A stretch of DNA of 64,000 nucleotides from Streptomyces griseoruber (GCF_001514205.1 NZ_KQ948765.1:373862-437861), one strand, 5' to 3'; numbered from the stretch's first letter, positions 43,115 to 54,846 are shown. Numbers and translations are program-made. The notes: generated from the letters alone by a model not told the origin.

Positions 43115-44586
43115 TCCTTCAGGAAGACCCCGTACACGTCCTCACCGGCCTCACCCCGCACCACCGGGTCGTACACCCGGGCCGCCCCGTCGACCAGGTC
43201 CAGCGGCGCGTGGAACCCCTCCTCGGCGAGCCGCAGCTTGTCGAAGTGGGGCCGCTCGTCGGTGATCCACCCGGTGTCGACGGAGGTCATCAGGATCCCG
43301 TCGGTCTGGAACATCTCCTGCGCGCTGGTCCGCGTGACCATGTTCATCGCGGCCTTGGCGGCGTTGGTGTTCGGATGCCCCGCGCCCTTGTAGCCACGGC
43401 CGAAGACGCCCTCCATCGCCGAGACGTTCACGACGTACGACCGCCCGCTCCCCGCCCGCCGGGCCGCCTCGGCCATCGCCGGCCGCAGCTTGCTGATCAG
43501 GATGAACGGCGAGGTGTAGTTGCACAGCTGGGTCTCCAGCAGCTCCACCGGGGAGATCTGCTCGATGGTCTGCACCCAGGTGTTGCTCTCGACGACGTCC
43601 GGGACCAGCCCGCCCGCGTCGATGGCGGTGCCGTCGAGGTGCCGGGCGACGCTGGCGTTGCCCGCGACCAGGGCGAGGTCGGCGACCTTCTGCGCGTCCA
43701 GGCCGCTGGTGCCGACGGGCAGCGCGGCCAGTCCGTCGACCGCGCCGGAGTTGAAGGCCCCGATGACATGGTGGGCGGGCAGCTCACCGGCGGGCAGCGG
43801 GGCGCTCTCGCCGTCGACCAGCGCGGCGTAGGCGGTCGGCAGGCGCCGTACGGTCTGCGTGGCGTTGTTGATCAGGACGTCCAGCGGACCCGCGGCGCCG
43901 ACCTGGTCGGCGAGGGCCACGGCCTGCGCCGGGTCGCGCAGGTCGATGCCGACGACCTCCAGCCGGTGGATCCAGTCGGCGGAGTCGTCCATGGCCGTGA
44001 AGCGGCGGATGGCGTCCTTGGGGAAGCGCGTGGTGATCGTGGTGTGCGCGCCGTCGCGCAGCAGCCGGAGCGCGATGTACATGCCGATCTTGGCGCGGCC
44101 GCCGGTGAGCAGGGCCCGCTTGCCGGTGAGGTCGGCGCGGGCGTCGCGCTTGGCACGGTTCAGCCCGGCGCAGTCGGGACAGAGCTGGTGGTAGAAGTAG
44201 TCGACCTCGACGTACCGGGTCTTGCAGGTGTAGCAGGAGCGCGGGCGCTGGAGTATCCCGGCGATCCGGCCCTCCTCGGTGACGGACGACGGCAGGATGC
44301 CCTCGGTCTCGTCGTCGATGCGCTGCGCGGAGCCGGTCGCGGTGGCCTCGGTGACCGCCTTGTCGTGGGCGGTCTTGGAGGCCCGGCGCTCCTGGCGGCG
44401 GCGCTGCTTCACCGTGCGGTAGATGCCGGCGGTGGCCCGGCGCACGGCGATCGCGTCCGGGTGGTCGACCTCCAGCTTGTCGAGTTCCTCGAGCACGCCG
44501 AGGCAGACGGCCAGCCGCTCGGGGTCGATGCCGGGGCCGTACACCATCTCCTCGGTGGCGGCCGATCCGTCCTCTGTCACCGTCAT
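43093..44586 (-). CDS. Large SDR protein with helical N-terminus and zinc-ribbon-like motif
   Basis: A 497-residue protein. The first 110 residues are helical and charged (PERLAVCLGVLEELDKLEVD, AGIYRTVKQRRRQERRASKT). Next comes CYTCKTRYVEVDYFYHQLCP then DC, a four-Cys ribbon that probably binds zinc. The SDR fold follows, with ALLTGGRAKIGMYIALRLLR (TGGxxxIG), VLINNATQTVRRLP and NTNAAKAAMNMVTR, where the usual Tyr-x3-Lys reads N-x3-K. The whole family keeps this N-terminal extension, as far as I recall, but its role is unknown. The changed catalytic residue suggests a binding or unusual reductase role. Confidence 0.75.
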   Translation of the reverse strand: MTVTEDGSAATEEMVYGPGIDPERLAVCLGVLEELDKLEVDHPDAIAVRRATAGIYRTVKQRRRQERRASKTAHDKAVTEATATGSAQRIDDETEGILPSSVTEEGRIAGILQRPRSCYTCKTRYVEVDYFYHQLCPDCAGLNRAKRDARADLTGKRALLTGGRAKIGMYIALRLLRDGAHTTITTRFPKDAIRRFTAMDDSADWIHRLEVVGIDLRDPAQAVALADQVGAAGPLDVLINNATQTVRRLPTAYAALVDGESAPLPAGELPAHHVIGAFNSGAVDGLAALPVGTSGLDAQKVADLALVAGNASVARHLDGTAIDAGGLVPDVVESNTWVQTIEQISPVELLETQLCNYTSPFILISKLRPAMAEAARRAGSGRSYVVNVSAMEGVFGRGYKGAGHPNTNAAKAAMNMVTRTSAQEMFQTDGILMTSVDTGWITDERPHFDKLRLAEEGFHAPLDLVDGAARVYDPVVRGEAGEDVYGVFLKDYAPGKW

Positions 44587-44688
44587 CGCGCTGCTGTTCC
44601 CTGCTGAGAAGTGCGGCGCTCCGACCGCGCCCGCTTTCGAACGGGGAAGTCTACGGAGCGCCGGGCCTCTCCTCCAAACCCGTTCCGG

Positions 44689-46047
44689 TCAGGAACCGCA
44701 GGCCGTGATGAGTGTCTCCACCTCGGTGATCAGCGCGTGCGCGAACCGGTCGAGGTCGGGGACGGCCGCGCCGTCGGCGACCAGCCCGTAGTGGACCCGG
44801 CCGCGGTACGTCGAGACGGCGACCGCCAGGGACTGGCCGCGGGCCAGCGGGGCGTACGGGAACACCTCGGTGACCGGGTTCCCGCCGAGCTTCAGACCGA
44901 GGCTGGGCAGCGGGACGCTGGTGACGAGGATGTCGAACCAGAGCCGGGCGGCCTGGCTGACCAGCGGTCCGCCGAGCCGGTGGCCGAGCGCCGGGACATG
45001 GTCGGCGAGCAGGGCGACGGCGCCCGCGCCCCGGCCGGGCCCGGCGTCCTTGTTGGCGTCCATGGCGGTGCGGACCTGGGCGAGCCGGCCGAGCGGGTCG
45101 GGGTCGTCGACCGGAAGCCGTATCAGGTACCCGGAGAGCCGGTTGCCCTGCGGGTGCGCGGTGCGCGGGCGGCGCTTGGAGACCGGGATCAGCGCCCGGG
45201 GGCGTACGCCCTCGCTGCCGTCGCCGCGCTCGTCCAGCCAGCTGCGCAGCGCCCCGGCAACCACGGCGATCAGGACGTCGTTGACGGTGCCGCCGACGAC
45301 CTTGCGGACGCGGTGCACGTCGTCGAGGTCGAGGACCACCCCGGCGGTGCGGCGGGTGCCGGTGGGTGGGGCGGCGAGCGCGGGGGTGGACCGTACGCCC
45401 AGCCGCGACACGGCGACGGAGGCGCCGATGTCGAGGGCGCGCCCCACGTCGGAGACGGCGCCGCGCAGCATCCCGGGGAGTCTGCGCACATCGGGGATCA
45501 GACCCCGCGCGGGCTCGGCGGGGCGCGGCCGGGACGCGGGCAGGTCCATGGGGTCCAGGACGGCGGCGGCGAGCGCCAGGGCGCGCAGTCCGTCGGCGAG
45601 GGCGTGGTGGAACTTGAACAGCACCGCGAAGGACAGGCCGTCCTCGCCCGGCAGGACGTGCGCCTCCCAGGGCGGGCGGTCGCGCTCCAGGGGGCGCTCC
45701 ATGAGCCGGCCGGCCGCGGTCTGGAAGTCGGCCGTGGCGGCGTGCAGCCGGACGTGCCGGTGGGGGTCGAAGTCCGGGTCGGCCTCACGCACCGCACCGC
45801 CCAGGGCGAGCGGGCGGCGCAGATCGAGCGGCAGGACGGGGTCGAAGGGCCGCCACACGTCCCGGATCCGCATGCGCAGCCCGGGGACGGCCGCCGCGCG
45901 CGCGGCGAGCAGGTCGGCCCCGTGGGCGCCCGCGCTGGGCGACTGCGCGGCGAAGACCCCGAGAGCACCGAGGTGCATCGGGTGCTCGGGGGACTCGATG
46001 TTCCAGAACGCCAGGTCGAGCGGTGCCAGGAGATCATCAGCAGACAA
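44689..46047 (-). CDS. Wax ester synthase / diacylglycerol acyltransferase (WS/DGAT)
   Basis: A 452-residue bifunctional acyltransferase that makes triacylglycerol or wax esters from acyl-CoA. The catalytic HHxxxDG is in FKFHHALADGLRAL, preceded by DRPPWEAHVL. The NDVLIAVVAGALRSWL and PLPSLGLKLGGNPVTEVFPY blocks complete the family set. The synteny suggests it equals SCO0958, the main DGAT reported in S. coelicolor (from memory). The start is a TTG at 46047 with GAGG seven bases ahead. A 102-base AT-richer promoter lies upstream, next to glgC in the same direction, so storage lipid and glycogen genes are neighbours. Confidence 0.92.
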   Translation of the reverse strand: MSADDLLAPLDLAFWNIESPEHPMHLGALGVFAAQSPSAGAHGADLLAARAAAVPGLRMRIRDVWRPFDPVLPLDLRRPLALGGAVREADPDFDPHRHVRLHAATADFQTAAGRLMERPLERDRPPWEAHVLPGEDGLSFAVLFKFHHALADGLRALALAAAVLDPMDLPASRPRPAEPARGLIPDVRRLPGMLRGAVSDVGRALDIGASVAVSRLGVRSTPALAAPPTGTRRTAGVVLDLDDVHRVRKVVGGTVNDVLIAVVAGALRSWLDERGDGSEGVRPRALIPVSKRRPRTAHPQGNRLSGYLIRLPVDDPDPLGRLAQVRTAMDANKDAGPGRGAGAVALLADHVPALGHRLGGPLVSQAARLWFDILVTSVPLPSLGLKLGGNPVTEVFPYAPLARGQSLAVAVSTYRGRVHYGLVADGAAVPDLDRFAHALITEVETLITACGS

Positions 46048-46149
46048 GGGCTTGCCTCGCGTCGTCGACGGGTGAGGCAGCAGTCAACCCCTTGGAGGTG
46101 ATTACGGTCAAGCATGTCCAGGCTACGTACAGTTAACAGCCGATTAAGT

Positions 46150-47370
46150 TCATGACACCCGCTGTCCCTTCCCGAGGGCGATGACCCCGTTCTCGGACAC
46201 GGTGTACAGCTCTCCGTCACGCTCGGGGTTGACCCCGATGGTCGCGCCGGGCGGGACCTCCACGTTCTTGTCCAGGACCGCGCCGCGCACCACCGCGCCC
46301 CGCCCGATGTGGACGTTGTCGTGCAGGATCGAGCCCTGGACGACCGCTCCCGGGTCGACCCGGACACCGGGCGAGAGCACGGACCGGGTGACCTGGCCGC
46401 GGATCAGGCAGCCCGCGCTGATGATCGACTCGCTGGCCATGCCGCCCGCGTTGAAGCGGGCCGGCGAGAGCTGGTAGGAGTGGGTGTAGATGGGCCAGCT
46501 GCGGTTGTACAGGTTGAAGGCGGGCCGCTCGGCGATCAGGTCCATATGGGCGTCGTAGTACGCGTCGAGCGTGCCGACGTCCCGCCAGTAGCCCTGGTCG
46601 CGGGTGGTCTCGCCGGGGATGTGGTTGGCGCTGAAGTCGTACAGCTGGGCCTCGCCCCGCCGGGTGAGCTGGGGCAGGATCGAGCCGCCCATGTCGTGCA
46701 CCGAGTCCTCCTCCTCGGCGTCCCGCTGGAGGGCCTCGATGAGGGCCTTGGTGGTGAAGAGGTAGTTGCCCATGGAGGCGAACACGGTGTCGGGGTCGTC
46801 GCGCAGACCGGGCGGGTCGGCGGGCTTCTCCAGGAAGTTCTCGATCGTCTGGCCGTCCGAGCCGGGGGTGATCACCCCGAAGGAGGACGACTCGCCGCGC
46901 GGCACCCGGATCCCGGCCACCGTGACCCCGGCGCCGCTGTCGATGTGCTGGGTGAGCATCTGGCGCGGGTCCATGCGGTACACGTGGTCGGCGCCGAACA
47001 CGGCGACGTACTCGGGCCGCTCGTCGTAGACCAGGTTCAGCGACTGGAGGAGGGCGTCGGCGCTGCCCAGGTACCAGCGCTTGCCGAGCCGCTGCTGGGC
47101 GGGTACCGGGGTGACGTAGTTGCCGAGCAGGCTGGACATCCGCCAGGTGGTGGTGATGTGCCGGTCCAGCGAGTGCGACTTGTACTGCGTGAGCACACAG
47201 ATGCGCAGGATGTCGGCGTTGACGAGGTTGGACAGTACGAAGTCGACGAGCCGGTAGGTGCCGCCGAACGTGACGGCGGGTTTGGCCCGGTCCGCGGTCA
47301 GGGGCATCAGTCGCTTGCCCTCGCCGCCCGCCAGCACGATGCCGAGCACAGAAGGTCCACCACGACGCAT
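46150..47370 (-). CDS. glgC: Glucose-1-phosphate adenylyltransferase
   Basis: A 406-residue ADP-glucose pyrophosphorylase. It shows the nucleotide loop [20 protein letters not shown], the [19 protein letters not shown] substrate block, [20 protein letters not shown] and a C-terminal left-handed beta-helix ([20 protein letters not shown]). It supplies ADP-glucose for alpha-glucan or maltose-1-phosphate synthesis. The ATG at 47370 has GAGGGGAG six bases ahead. It is 54 bases behind the GlgA/GlgM-type glycosyltransferase, as in Mycobacterium, where the two genes are paired. Confidence 0.95.
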   Translation of the reverse strand: MRRGGPSVLGIVLAGGEGKRLMPLTADRAKPAVTFGGTYRLVDFVLSNLVNADILRICVLTQYKSHSLDRHITTTWRMSSLLGNYVTPVPAQQRLGKRWYLGSADALLQSLNLVYDERPEYVAVFGADHVYRMDPRQMLTQHIDSGAGVTVAGIRVPRGESSSFGVITPGSDGQTIENFLEKPADPPGLRDDPDTVFASMGNYLFTTKALIEALQRDAEEEDSVHDMGGSILPQLTRRGEAQLYDFSANHIPGETTRDQGYWRDVGTLDAYYDAHMDLIAERPAFNLYNRSWPIYTHSYQLSPARFNAGGMASESIISAGCLIRGQVTRSVLSPGVRVDPGAVVQGSILHDNVHIGRGAVVRGAVLDKNVEVPPGATIGVNPERDGELYTVSENGVIALGKGQRVS

Positions 47371-47424
47371 TGGTCGCTCCCCTCACCCTGGTTGGTACCC
47401 ATGGATGCCCCGCCGCGGGGCCCG

Positions 47425-48597
47425 CTACGCCTGTTTGAGGATCTCCTCGTACAGCCGGACCGTCCGCCGGGCCACCGCGTCCCAGCCGAACTCGTCCACC
47501 GCGCGCACCCGCCCGGCTTCCCCCATCCGGCGTCCGGCCCCCGGATCGCCGAGGACCGCGTCCAGCGCCCGGGCGAGTCCCGCCTCGAACACGGCGTCCT
47601 CCTCGTCGACCGGTACGAGGACACCGGTCACCCCGTCCTCGACGACCTCCGGTATCCCGCCGACCCGGGAGGCGACCACGGGGGTGCCGCAGGCCATCGC
47701 CTCCAGATTGACGATACCGAGCGGCTCGTACACCGAAGGGCAGACGAACACGGCCGCGTGGGTGAGGAGTTGGATCACCTCGGGGCGCGGGAGCATACGC
47801 GGGATCCAGTGCACGCCGTCGCGGGCGCGGCTCAGTCCGGCGAACAGGTCGCGGAACTCCTGGTCGATCTCCGGGGTGTCGGGGGCGCCCGCGCAGAGCA
47901 CCACCTGGGCGGCCGGGTCGATGTCCCGTACGGCACGCAGGAGATGGGGCACGCCCTTCTGGCGGGTGATGCGGCCGACGAACAGCACGTAGGGGCGGTC
48001 CGGGTCCAGTCCGATCCTGGCCAGGGCGTCGGTGCCGTGGTCCGGGCGGTAGAGGCCGGTGTCGATGCCGTTGTGCACCACGTGCACCAGCTCCGGGGCG
48101 AGCGCGGGGTAGCAGGTGAGGATGTCCTCGCGCATCGCCGCCGATACGGCGATCACCGCGTCGGCGGCCTCCAGCGCGGTCCGCTCGGCCCAGCTCGACA
48201 GGGCGTAGCCGCCACCGAGTTGCTCGGCCTTCCAGGGGCGCAGGGGCTCCAGGGAGTGCGCGGTCACCACGTGCGGGACGCCGTGCAGCTCCTTGGCGAG
48301 ATGGCCGGCGAGGTTGGCGTACCAGGTGTGCGAGTGGACGAGTTCGCGGCCTTCGAGGGCGGCGGCCATGGCGAGGTCCACGGAGAAGGTGCGCAGCGCG
48401 TCGTTGGCGCCGTCCAGGGCGGACCAGGGGCGGTGGCGCTGGACGCCCTCCGCGCGTTCCCGCAGGGAGCTCTCGCCCCAGCAGTGCACGTCGAGGTCGA
48501 CGAGCCGGTGCAACTCCCGGGCGAGGAACTCGACATGGACGCCCGCGCCGCCGTACACGTCCGGGGGGTACTCCCGGGTCAGCAGTCCCACTCGCAC
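47425..48597 (-). CDS. glgM: Actinobacterial glycogen synthase / maltose-1-phosphate synthase
   Basis: A 390-residue GT4-family GT-B glycosyltransferase. It begins MRVGLLTREYPPDVYGGAGV, has VVTAHSLEPLRPWKAEQLGG, VVHNGIDTGLYRPDHG, VLFVGRITRQKGVPHLLRAV and VFVCPSVYEPLGIVNLEAMA (the EX7E motif). In mycobacteria the orthologue pairs with glgC and makes maltose-1-phosphate from ADP-glucose and glucose-1-phosphate; it was earlier named glgA. The short actinobacterial form and the glgC neighbour support that role. The GTG at 48597 follows a GGGGGG run. A conventional glycogen synthase activity is the alternative. Confidence 0.88.
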   Translation of the reverse strand: MRVGLLTREYPPDVYGGAGVHVEFLARELHRLVDLDVHCWGESSLRERAEGVQRHRPWSALDGANDALRTFSVDLAMAAALEGRELVHSHTWYANLAGHLAKELHGVPHVVTAHSLEPLRPWKAEQLGGGYALSSWAERTALEAADAVIAVSAAMREDILTCYPALAPELVHVVHNGIDTGLYRPDHGTDALARIGLDPDRPYVLFVGRITRQKGVPHLLRAVRDIDPAAQVVLCAGAPDTPEIDQEFRDLFAGLSRARDGVHWIPRMLPRPEVIQLLTHAAVFVCPSVYEPLGIVNLEAMACGTPVVASRVGGIPEVVEDGVTGVLVPVDEEDAVFEAGLARALDAVLGDPGAGRRMGEAGRVRAVDEFGWDAVARRTVRLYEEILKQA

Positions 48598-48636
48598 CCG
48601 GAACCCCCCATTCTCAACGGCTGGTTCCCTTCATGG

Positions 48637-49404
48637 TCACCCAGACGGGGCGCGCGGGGAAGAGCGCGGGGGTCGTGTGAAGCAACAGTCGCCGCAGACT
48701 CCGCCGCCGGGCACCCGGTAGTAGAGACAGCAGCTGCTGCGGCGGAAGGCGGTGCCGGCCGGGGTGCCGGTGCGGATGCCGGTGTCCGCGAGGAGCGGGT
48801 GGGTGAACAGTTCGGCGGTGAGGGCACGCGCGCGTGCGGCGGTCCCGGGCCGGCCGTGCGTGTGGGCCCACTGCTCCAGTTGCCGGGCGGCGCCGGCCAG
48901 GGCGGAGGCGGCGTTGCCCCGCAGCAGGCCGGGTGCGACCCGGTGGTGGGCGCGCAGGGCCGCCGACAGCGGTTCGAGATGACCGTCCAGTACGACGGCG
49001 GCGAGGGTCGCGGCGTCCGCGGGCAGCGCCCCGACCTCGGTCAGCCAGAGGTCGTCGGGGGCGCTGCCGTCCGGGTCCCAGCGCAGCAGCCGCGGATCCA
49101 GGTCGGGGAGCGCGCCGTACAGGACGGCACAGCCGAGGGCCGCCGACCACAGCCGGGCCGCGAGCCCCTGCTGGGCCACGGAGGCCCCGATCCGCTCCTC
49201 GGGGGCCCGCAGTGCCCGGTTCACCTTCCGGACCCGGAAAGTCAGGGAATTCCCGTAAACATCCGACGACAGGTTTTCGTAGGTGTGCGCGAGGGTCGGC
49301 AGCGGGCGCGGCGGTTCTGCGGCCACGCGTAGGAGGAAGAAGCCGCCGAGCGGGCGCAGCGCGGCGAGTTCGGGGTCGAGGTCCACGACGTGCAGTAGTA
49401 CCAA
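48637..49404 (-). CDS. FhuF-like (2Fe-2S) protein, siderophore reductase type
   Basis: A 255-residue protein. The C-terminal cluster motif reads RRSSCCLYYRVPGGGVCGDC then CF, the Cys-Cys-x10-Cys-x2-Cys pattern of FhuF. The middle has LPTLAHTYENLSSDVYGNS and LVAPGLLRGNAASAL-like helices. FhuF proteins reduce ferric siderophore complexes in the cytoplasm to release iron. The start is uncertain: a TTG at 49404 gives the longest frame, and a GTG at 49386 is equally possible, because neither has a good ribosome site. It is 39 bases upstream of glgM. No siderophore genes are near. Confidence 0.8.
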   Translation of the reverse strand: MVLLHVVDLDPELAALRPLGGFFLLRVAAEPPRPLPTLAHTYENLSSDVYGNSLTFRVRKVNRALRAPEERIGASVAQQGLAARLWSAALGCAVLYGALPDLDPRLLRWDPDGSAPDDLWLTEVGALPADAATLAAVVLDGHLEPLSAALRAHHRVAPGLLRGNAASALAGAARQLEQWAHTHGRPGTAARARALTAELFTHPLLADTGIRTGTPAGTAFRRSSCCLYYRVPGGGVCGDCCFTRPPRSSPRAPSG

Positions 49405-49613
49405 GGGCGGCCGTAGCGGAGATCAGGGGGATCCCTCAGACGTCACCCGTCTGAGGGAGGACGGTGGTCCCGTCGTACTCCATCGGCAGTAGGAGGCATT
49501 GAGTGCTCAGGTACGACGACGGGAACAGATCGCCAAGGCATCGTGTTGGTTATGAGAGCCCACCGTTCGCCGCGCCGGGTCCCGGGCCCCGGCCTCACGC
49601 AGAGGAGCAGCTC

Positions 49614-51954
<2,341 letters not shown>

Positions 51955-52097
51955 TCAGGAGGGGCAAAAGTACGGGCCGTTCACAGCCCGTGACAAGACC
52001 GCAATCAGCCGCTCCGGGTTCGCCCACGGGCGCGGGAAACCCGTAAGGATGGGCACCAGGACGAAACAGACCGGCACCACCCCTAGGAGCCAGCCCT

Positions 52098-53537
52098 ATG
52101 AGCACTACAGCGCAGATCGGTGTGACGGGACTCGCGGTCATGGGCCGCAATCTCGCCCGCAACTTCGCGCGCAACGGTTACACGGTGGCGCTGCACAACC
52201 GGACGGCGGCGCGCACCCACGCGCTGGTGGAGGAGTTCGGGCACGAAGGAGCCTTCGTGGCGGCGGAGACCGCCAAGGACTTCGTGGCGGCGCTGGAGCG
52301 GCCCCGCCGACTGGTGATCATGGTGAAGGCCGGGGAGCCGACCGACGCGGTCATCCGGGAGTTCGCCCCGCTCCTCGAACCCGGTGACATGATCATCGAC
52401 GGCGGCAACGCGCACTTCGCGGACACCCGGCGCCGGGAGCGCGAACTGCGTGAGCAGGGCCTGCACTTCGTCGGCACGGGCATCTCCGGCGGCGAGGAGG
52501 GCGCGCTGCACGGGCCGAGCATCATGCCGGGCGGCTCGACGGAGTCGTACGGCTCGCTCGGACCGATGCTGGAGAGGATCTCCGCGAAGGCGGCGGACGG
52601 CGCGCCCTGTGTGACGCACGTCGGGCCGGACGGCGCCGGGCACTTCGTGAAGATGGTCCACAACGGCATCGAGTACGCCGACATGCAGCTGATCGGTGAG
52701 GCGTACCAGCTGCTGCGGGACGTCGCCGGGTACACGCCGGCGCAGATCGCGGAGATCTTCCGCACCTGGAACCGGGGCCGGCTGGACTCGTATCTGATCG
52801 AGATCACGGCCGAGGTGCTGTCGCACGGGGACGCGGCGACCGGGAAGCCGTTCGTGGACGTGGTCGTGGACCAGGCCGAGCAGAAGGGCACCGGGCGCTG
52901 GACGGTCCAGATCGCGCTCGATCTGGGGGTGCCGGTGTCGGGGATCGCGGAGGCGGTCTTCGCCCGGTCGCTGTCCGGGCATGCCGCCCTGCGGGAGGCG
53001 TCGCGGGGCCTGGCCGGGCCGAAGGCGGCCCCGCTGGGCGAGGCGGAGGCGGCGGCGTTCGCGGACCGGGTGGAGCAGGCGCTGTACGCCTCGAAGATCG
53101 TGTCGTACACGCAGGGCTTCCACGAGATCGCGGCGGGCAGCGAGGAGTACGGCTGGGACATCGACCTCGGCGCGGTCTCCGCGATCTGGCGGGGCGGCTG
53201 CATCATCCGGGCAGCGTTCCTGGACCGGATCCGGGCGGCGTACGACGCGCGGGCGGATCTGCCGAGCCTGCTGTCGGACGAGACGTTCGCGGCGGAGATC
53301 GGGGCCGCGCAGGACGACTGGCGCGAGGTGGTGGTGGCCGCGGTGTGGCAGGGGGTGCCCACGCCCGGGTTCGCCGCGGCGCTGGCCTACTACGACGCGC
53401 TGCGGGCCGAGCGGTTGCCCGCGGCGCTCACTCAGGGGCAGCGGGACTTCTTCGGGGCGCACACCTATCGCAGGGTGGACCGGGAGGGGGCGTTCCACAC
53501 GTTGTGGGGTGGGGACCGGTCCGAGGTGGGCGCGTAG
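52098..53537 (+). CDS. gnd: 6-phosphogluconate dehydrogenase (decarboxylating)
   Basis: A 479-residue oxidative pentose-phosphate enzyme that converts 6-phosphogluconate to ribulose-5-phosphate and CO2, normally with NADP. It has the dinucleotide site IGVTGLAVMGRNLARNFARN, the IIDGGNAHFADT block, VGTGISGGEEGALHGPSIMP and the catalytic HFVKMVHNGIEYADMQLIGE (Lys and His). Its C-terminal helical domain is complete (IWRGGCIIRAAFLDRIRAAY). The ATG at 52098 follows AGGAG with eight bases between. It diverges from rpfD. No zwf or other pentose-phosphate gene is adjacent. Confidence 0.96.
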   Translation: MSTTAQIGVTGLAVMGRNLARNFARNGYTVALHNRTAARTHALVEEFGHEGAFVAAETAKDFVAALERPRRLVIMVKAGEPTDAVIREFAPLLEPGDMIIDGGNAHFADTRRRERELREQGLHFVGTGISGGEEGALHGPSIMPGGSTESYGSLGPMLERISAKAADGAPCVTHVGPDGAGHFVKMVHNGIEYADMQLIGEAYQLLRDVAGYTPAQIAEIFRTWNRGRLDSYLIEITAEVLSHGDAATGKPFVDVVVDQAEQKGTGRWTVQIALDLGVPVSGIAEAVFARSLSGHAALREASRGLAGPKAAPLGEAEAAAFADRVEQALYASKIVSYTQGFHEIAAGSEEYGWDIDLGAVSAIWRGGCIIRAAFLDRIRAAYDARADLPSLLSDETFAAEIGAAQDDWREVVVAAVWQGVPTPGFAAALAYYDALRAERLPAALTQGQRDFFGAHTYRRVDREGAFHTLWGGDRSEVGA

Positions 53538-53582
53538 CGCCTGTTGAGGGGCGTGGGGCTGACGAAGCGCGCGTGCGCGTGG

Positions 53583-53620
53583 GTGGGGGCCGGTCGCGCG
53601 GCTCCCCGCGCCCTGACGGG
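53583..53620. repeat. Streptomyces intergenic repeat (GCGCGG...CCCCGCGCCC type)
   Basis: The stretch gggggccggtcgcgcggctc then cccgcgccctgacggggt matches the dispersed intergenic element that is very common between Streptomyces genes (usual form: GGTCGCGCAGTTCCCCGCGCCCCT). It is placed 46 bases after gnd and could act as an mRNA-end hairpin. Its function is unknown. Confidence 0.65.
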
Positions 53621-53684
53621 GTTGCGGTGGGCGGTGTCTTCGAGCACCGCCCACCGGCCTCCGGGTCAACCGGCCCCCGGGTCC

Positions 53685-53716
53685 GCCGGCCGCCGGGTCC
53701 GCCGGCCGCCGGGTCC
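53685..53716. repeat. 16-bp GC-rich tandem repeat
   Basis: GCCGGCCGCCGGGTCC occurs twice in a row (53685-53700 and 53701-53716), with a related partial copy just upstream. It lies between gnd and the proline-rich peptide gene and is probably slippage-made, non-coding DNA. Confidence 0.7.
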
Positions 53717-53737
53717 AGGTCCGACCTCCGCCGGATT

Positions 53738-53935
53738 TCAGGTCAACGGCGGGCCCGGTTCCGGGGTCGGGGGTGGTTCTGGGCCTGGCGGGATGGGGGA
53801 CGGGGACGGTTCGGGGGGTGGGCCCGGGATGGGTGGGGGCTGGGGGGCTGGAGGTGGTTCCGGGGATGGGACCGGGCTGGGGTAGGGATCCGGTGGGCCC
53901 GGGAGTGGGACGGGGTCGGGGGGTGGGGTGGTCAT
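53738..53935 (-). CDS. 65-residue proline-rich peptide
   Basis: An ATG at 53935 has GGAGG five bases ahead. The product is nearly half proline, in blocks such as MTTPPPDPVPLPGPPDPYPS and PEPPPAPQPPPIPGPPPEPS, with no hydrophobic signal or Cys. It is 96 bases downstream of the GNAT gene, same direction. The good ribosome site argues for translation; the low-complexity sequence argues for caution, because GC-rich repeats can give such frames by chance. It could form an extended polyproline helix. A glycine-rich frame on the other strand is the mirror of it and lacks a ribosome site. Confidence 0.45.
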   Translation of the reverse strand: MTTPPPDPVPLPGPPDPYPSPVPSPEPPPAPQPPPIPGPPPEPSPSPIPPGPEPPPTPEPGPPLT

Positions 53936-54031
53936 CGTGTCCTCCGGCCAGTCGTGTCGCTCGGCTCTGGACTACTCCCCCGCGTACCCGGCACCGCCCC
54001 GGACACTCACCCGGGTGGGTCCGCCCGGCGG

Positions 54032-54379
54032 TCAGAAACGGCCGGGATGGGCGCGCAGCCAGTCCTTGGCGGCGGCCAGCAGGGCGGGGTCGGCCGGCGG
54101 GGCCTCCTCCGGATGGCGGGCGGCCCACTTCACGACGTACGGGCAGAGGGGGGCGACCGGGATGCCCTCGCGCGCGGCGATGCCGTACAGCTCCCGCGCG
54201 AGGGAGCCCGCGATGCCCTGGCCCTCGTGGGCCGGCTCCACGATGGTGTGCACCGGGACGAGGGCACGCGCGGGCGACTCCAGGACGAAGTACTCGATGC
54301 GGCCCACGACCTCGGCCCCCTCGCCGAGGGCCTCGAGACGGCCCGCCGTCCGGTCGTCACGGATCTCGATGTCGCTCAT
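54032..54379 (-). CDS. Small GNAT-like N-acetyltransferase (YjdJ-type)
   Basis: A 115-residue protein of the short acetyltransferase group (GNAT_YjdJ / Acetyltransf_CG). It has EVVGRIEYFVLESPARALVP, VHTIVEPAHEGQGIAGSLAR (the acetyl-CoA loop EGQGIAG) and VAPLCPYVVKWAARHPEE (CPYV motif, with the conserved Cys). Such proteins acetylate small molecules or protein ends; the substrate is unknown. The ATG at 54379 follows GGGAGTGCCC. It lies 47 bases downstream of panD in the same direction, so the two may share a message. Confidence 0.85.
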   Translation of the reverse strand: MSDIEIRDDRTAGRLEALGEGAEVVGRIEYFVLESPARALVPVHTIVEPAHEGQGIAGSLARELYGIAAREGIPVAPLCPYVVKWAARHPEEAPPADPALLAAAKDWLRAHPGRF

Positions 54380-54426
54380 GGGCACTCCCGGTTCGATGGG
54401 TGCGGTCGGTACGGCCGACGCCTCGC

Positions 54427-54846
54427 TCAGACGGACACCGCCTGCGGGCTGCGCCGCTGGTCGGAGCCCGGTACCGGCTCCGAGGCGTCGGCCCCGAGGG
54501 CCACGATCCGGTTGTCGCCGTCCACGTGCACGACCCGCGGCTTCAGCGCCCTCGCCTCGGCGTCGGTGACCTGAGCGTAACTGATGATGATCACCAGATC
54601 CCCGGGGTGGACGAGATGGGCGGCGGCACCGTTGATCCCGACCACGCCCGAGCCTCGTTCGCCCTCGATGACGTAGGTCTCCAGCCGCGCCCCGTTGGTG
54701 ATGTCGACGATGTGGACCAGCTCACCGGGCAGCAGATCGGCGGCGTCCAGCAGTTCGGCGTCGATGGTCACCGATCCCACGTAGTGCAGGTCGGCCTGGG
54801 TGACGGTGGCGCGGTGGATCTTGGACTTGAACAGAGTACGCAGCAC
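54427..54846 (-). CDS. panD: Aspartate 1-decarboxylase precursor
   Basis: A 139-residue pyruvoyl enzyme that makes beta-alanine for pantothenate and coenzyme A. The opening is [20 protein letters not shown], and the self-cleavage Gly-Ser is in [13 protein letters not shown], which gives the pyruvoyl group at Ser25. The block [20 protein letters not shown] and [20 protein letters not shown] are standard. A short C-terminal tail ([18 protein letters not shown]) follows. The start is GTG 54846 with AGGAG six bases ahead. It stands alone, without panB or panC beside it. Confidence 0.95.
   Translation of the reverse strand: MLRTLFKSKIHRATVTQADLHYVGSVTIDAELLDAADLLPGELVHIVDITNGARLETYVIEGERGSGVVGINGAAAHLVHPGDLVIIISYAQVTDAEARALKPRVVHVDGDNRIVALGADASEPVPGSDQRRSPQAVSV

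Noticed and set aside
53544..53885. Forward glycine-rich frame after gnd
   Set aside because: Mirror image of the proline-rich reverse frame, crosses the intergenic repeat, and lacks a ribosome site.
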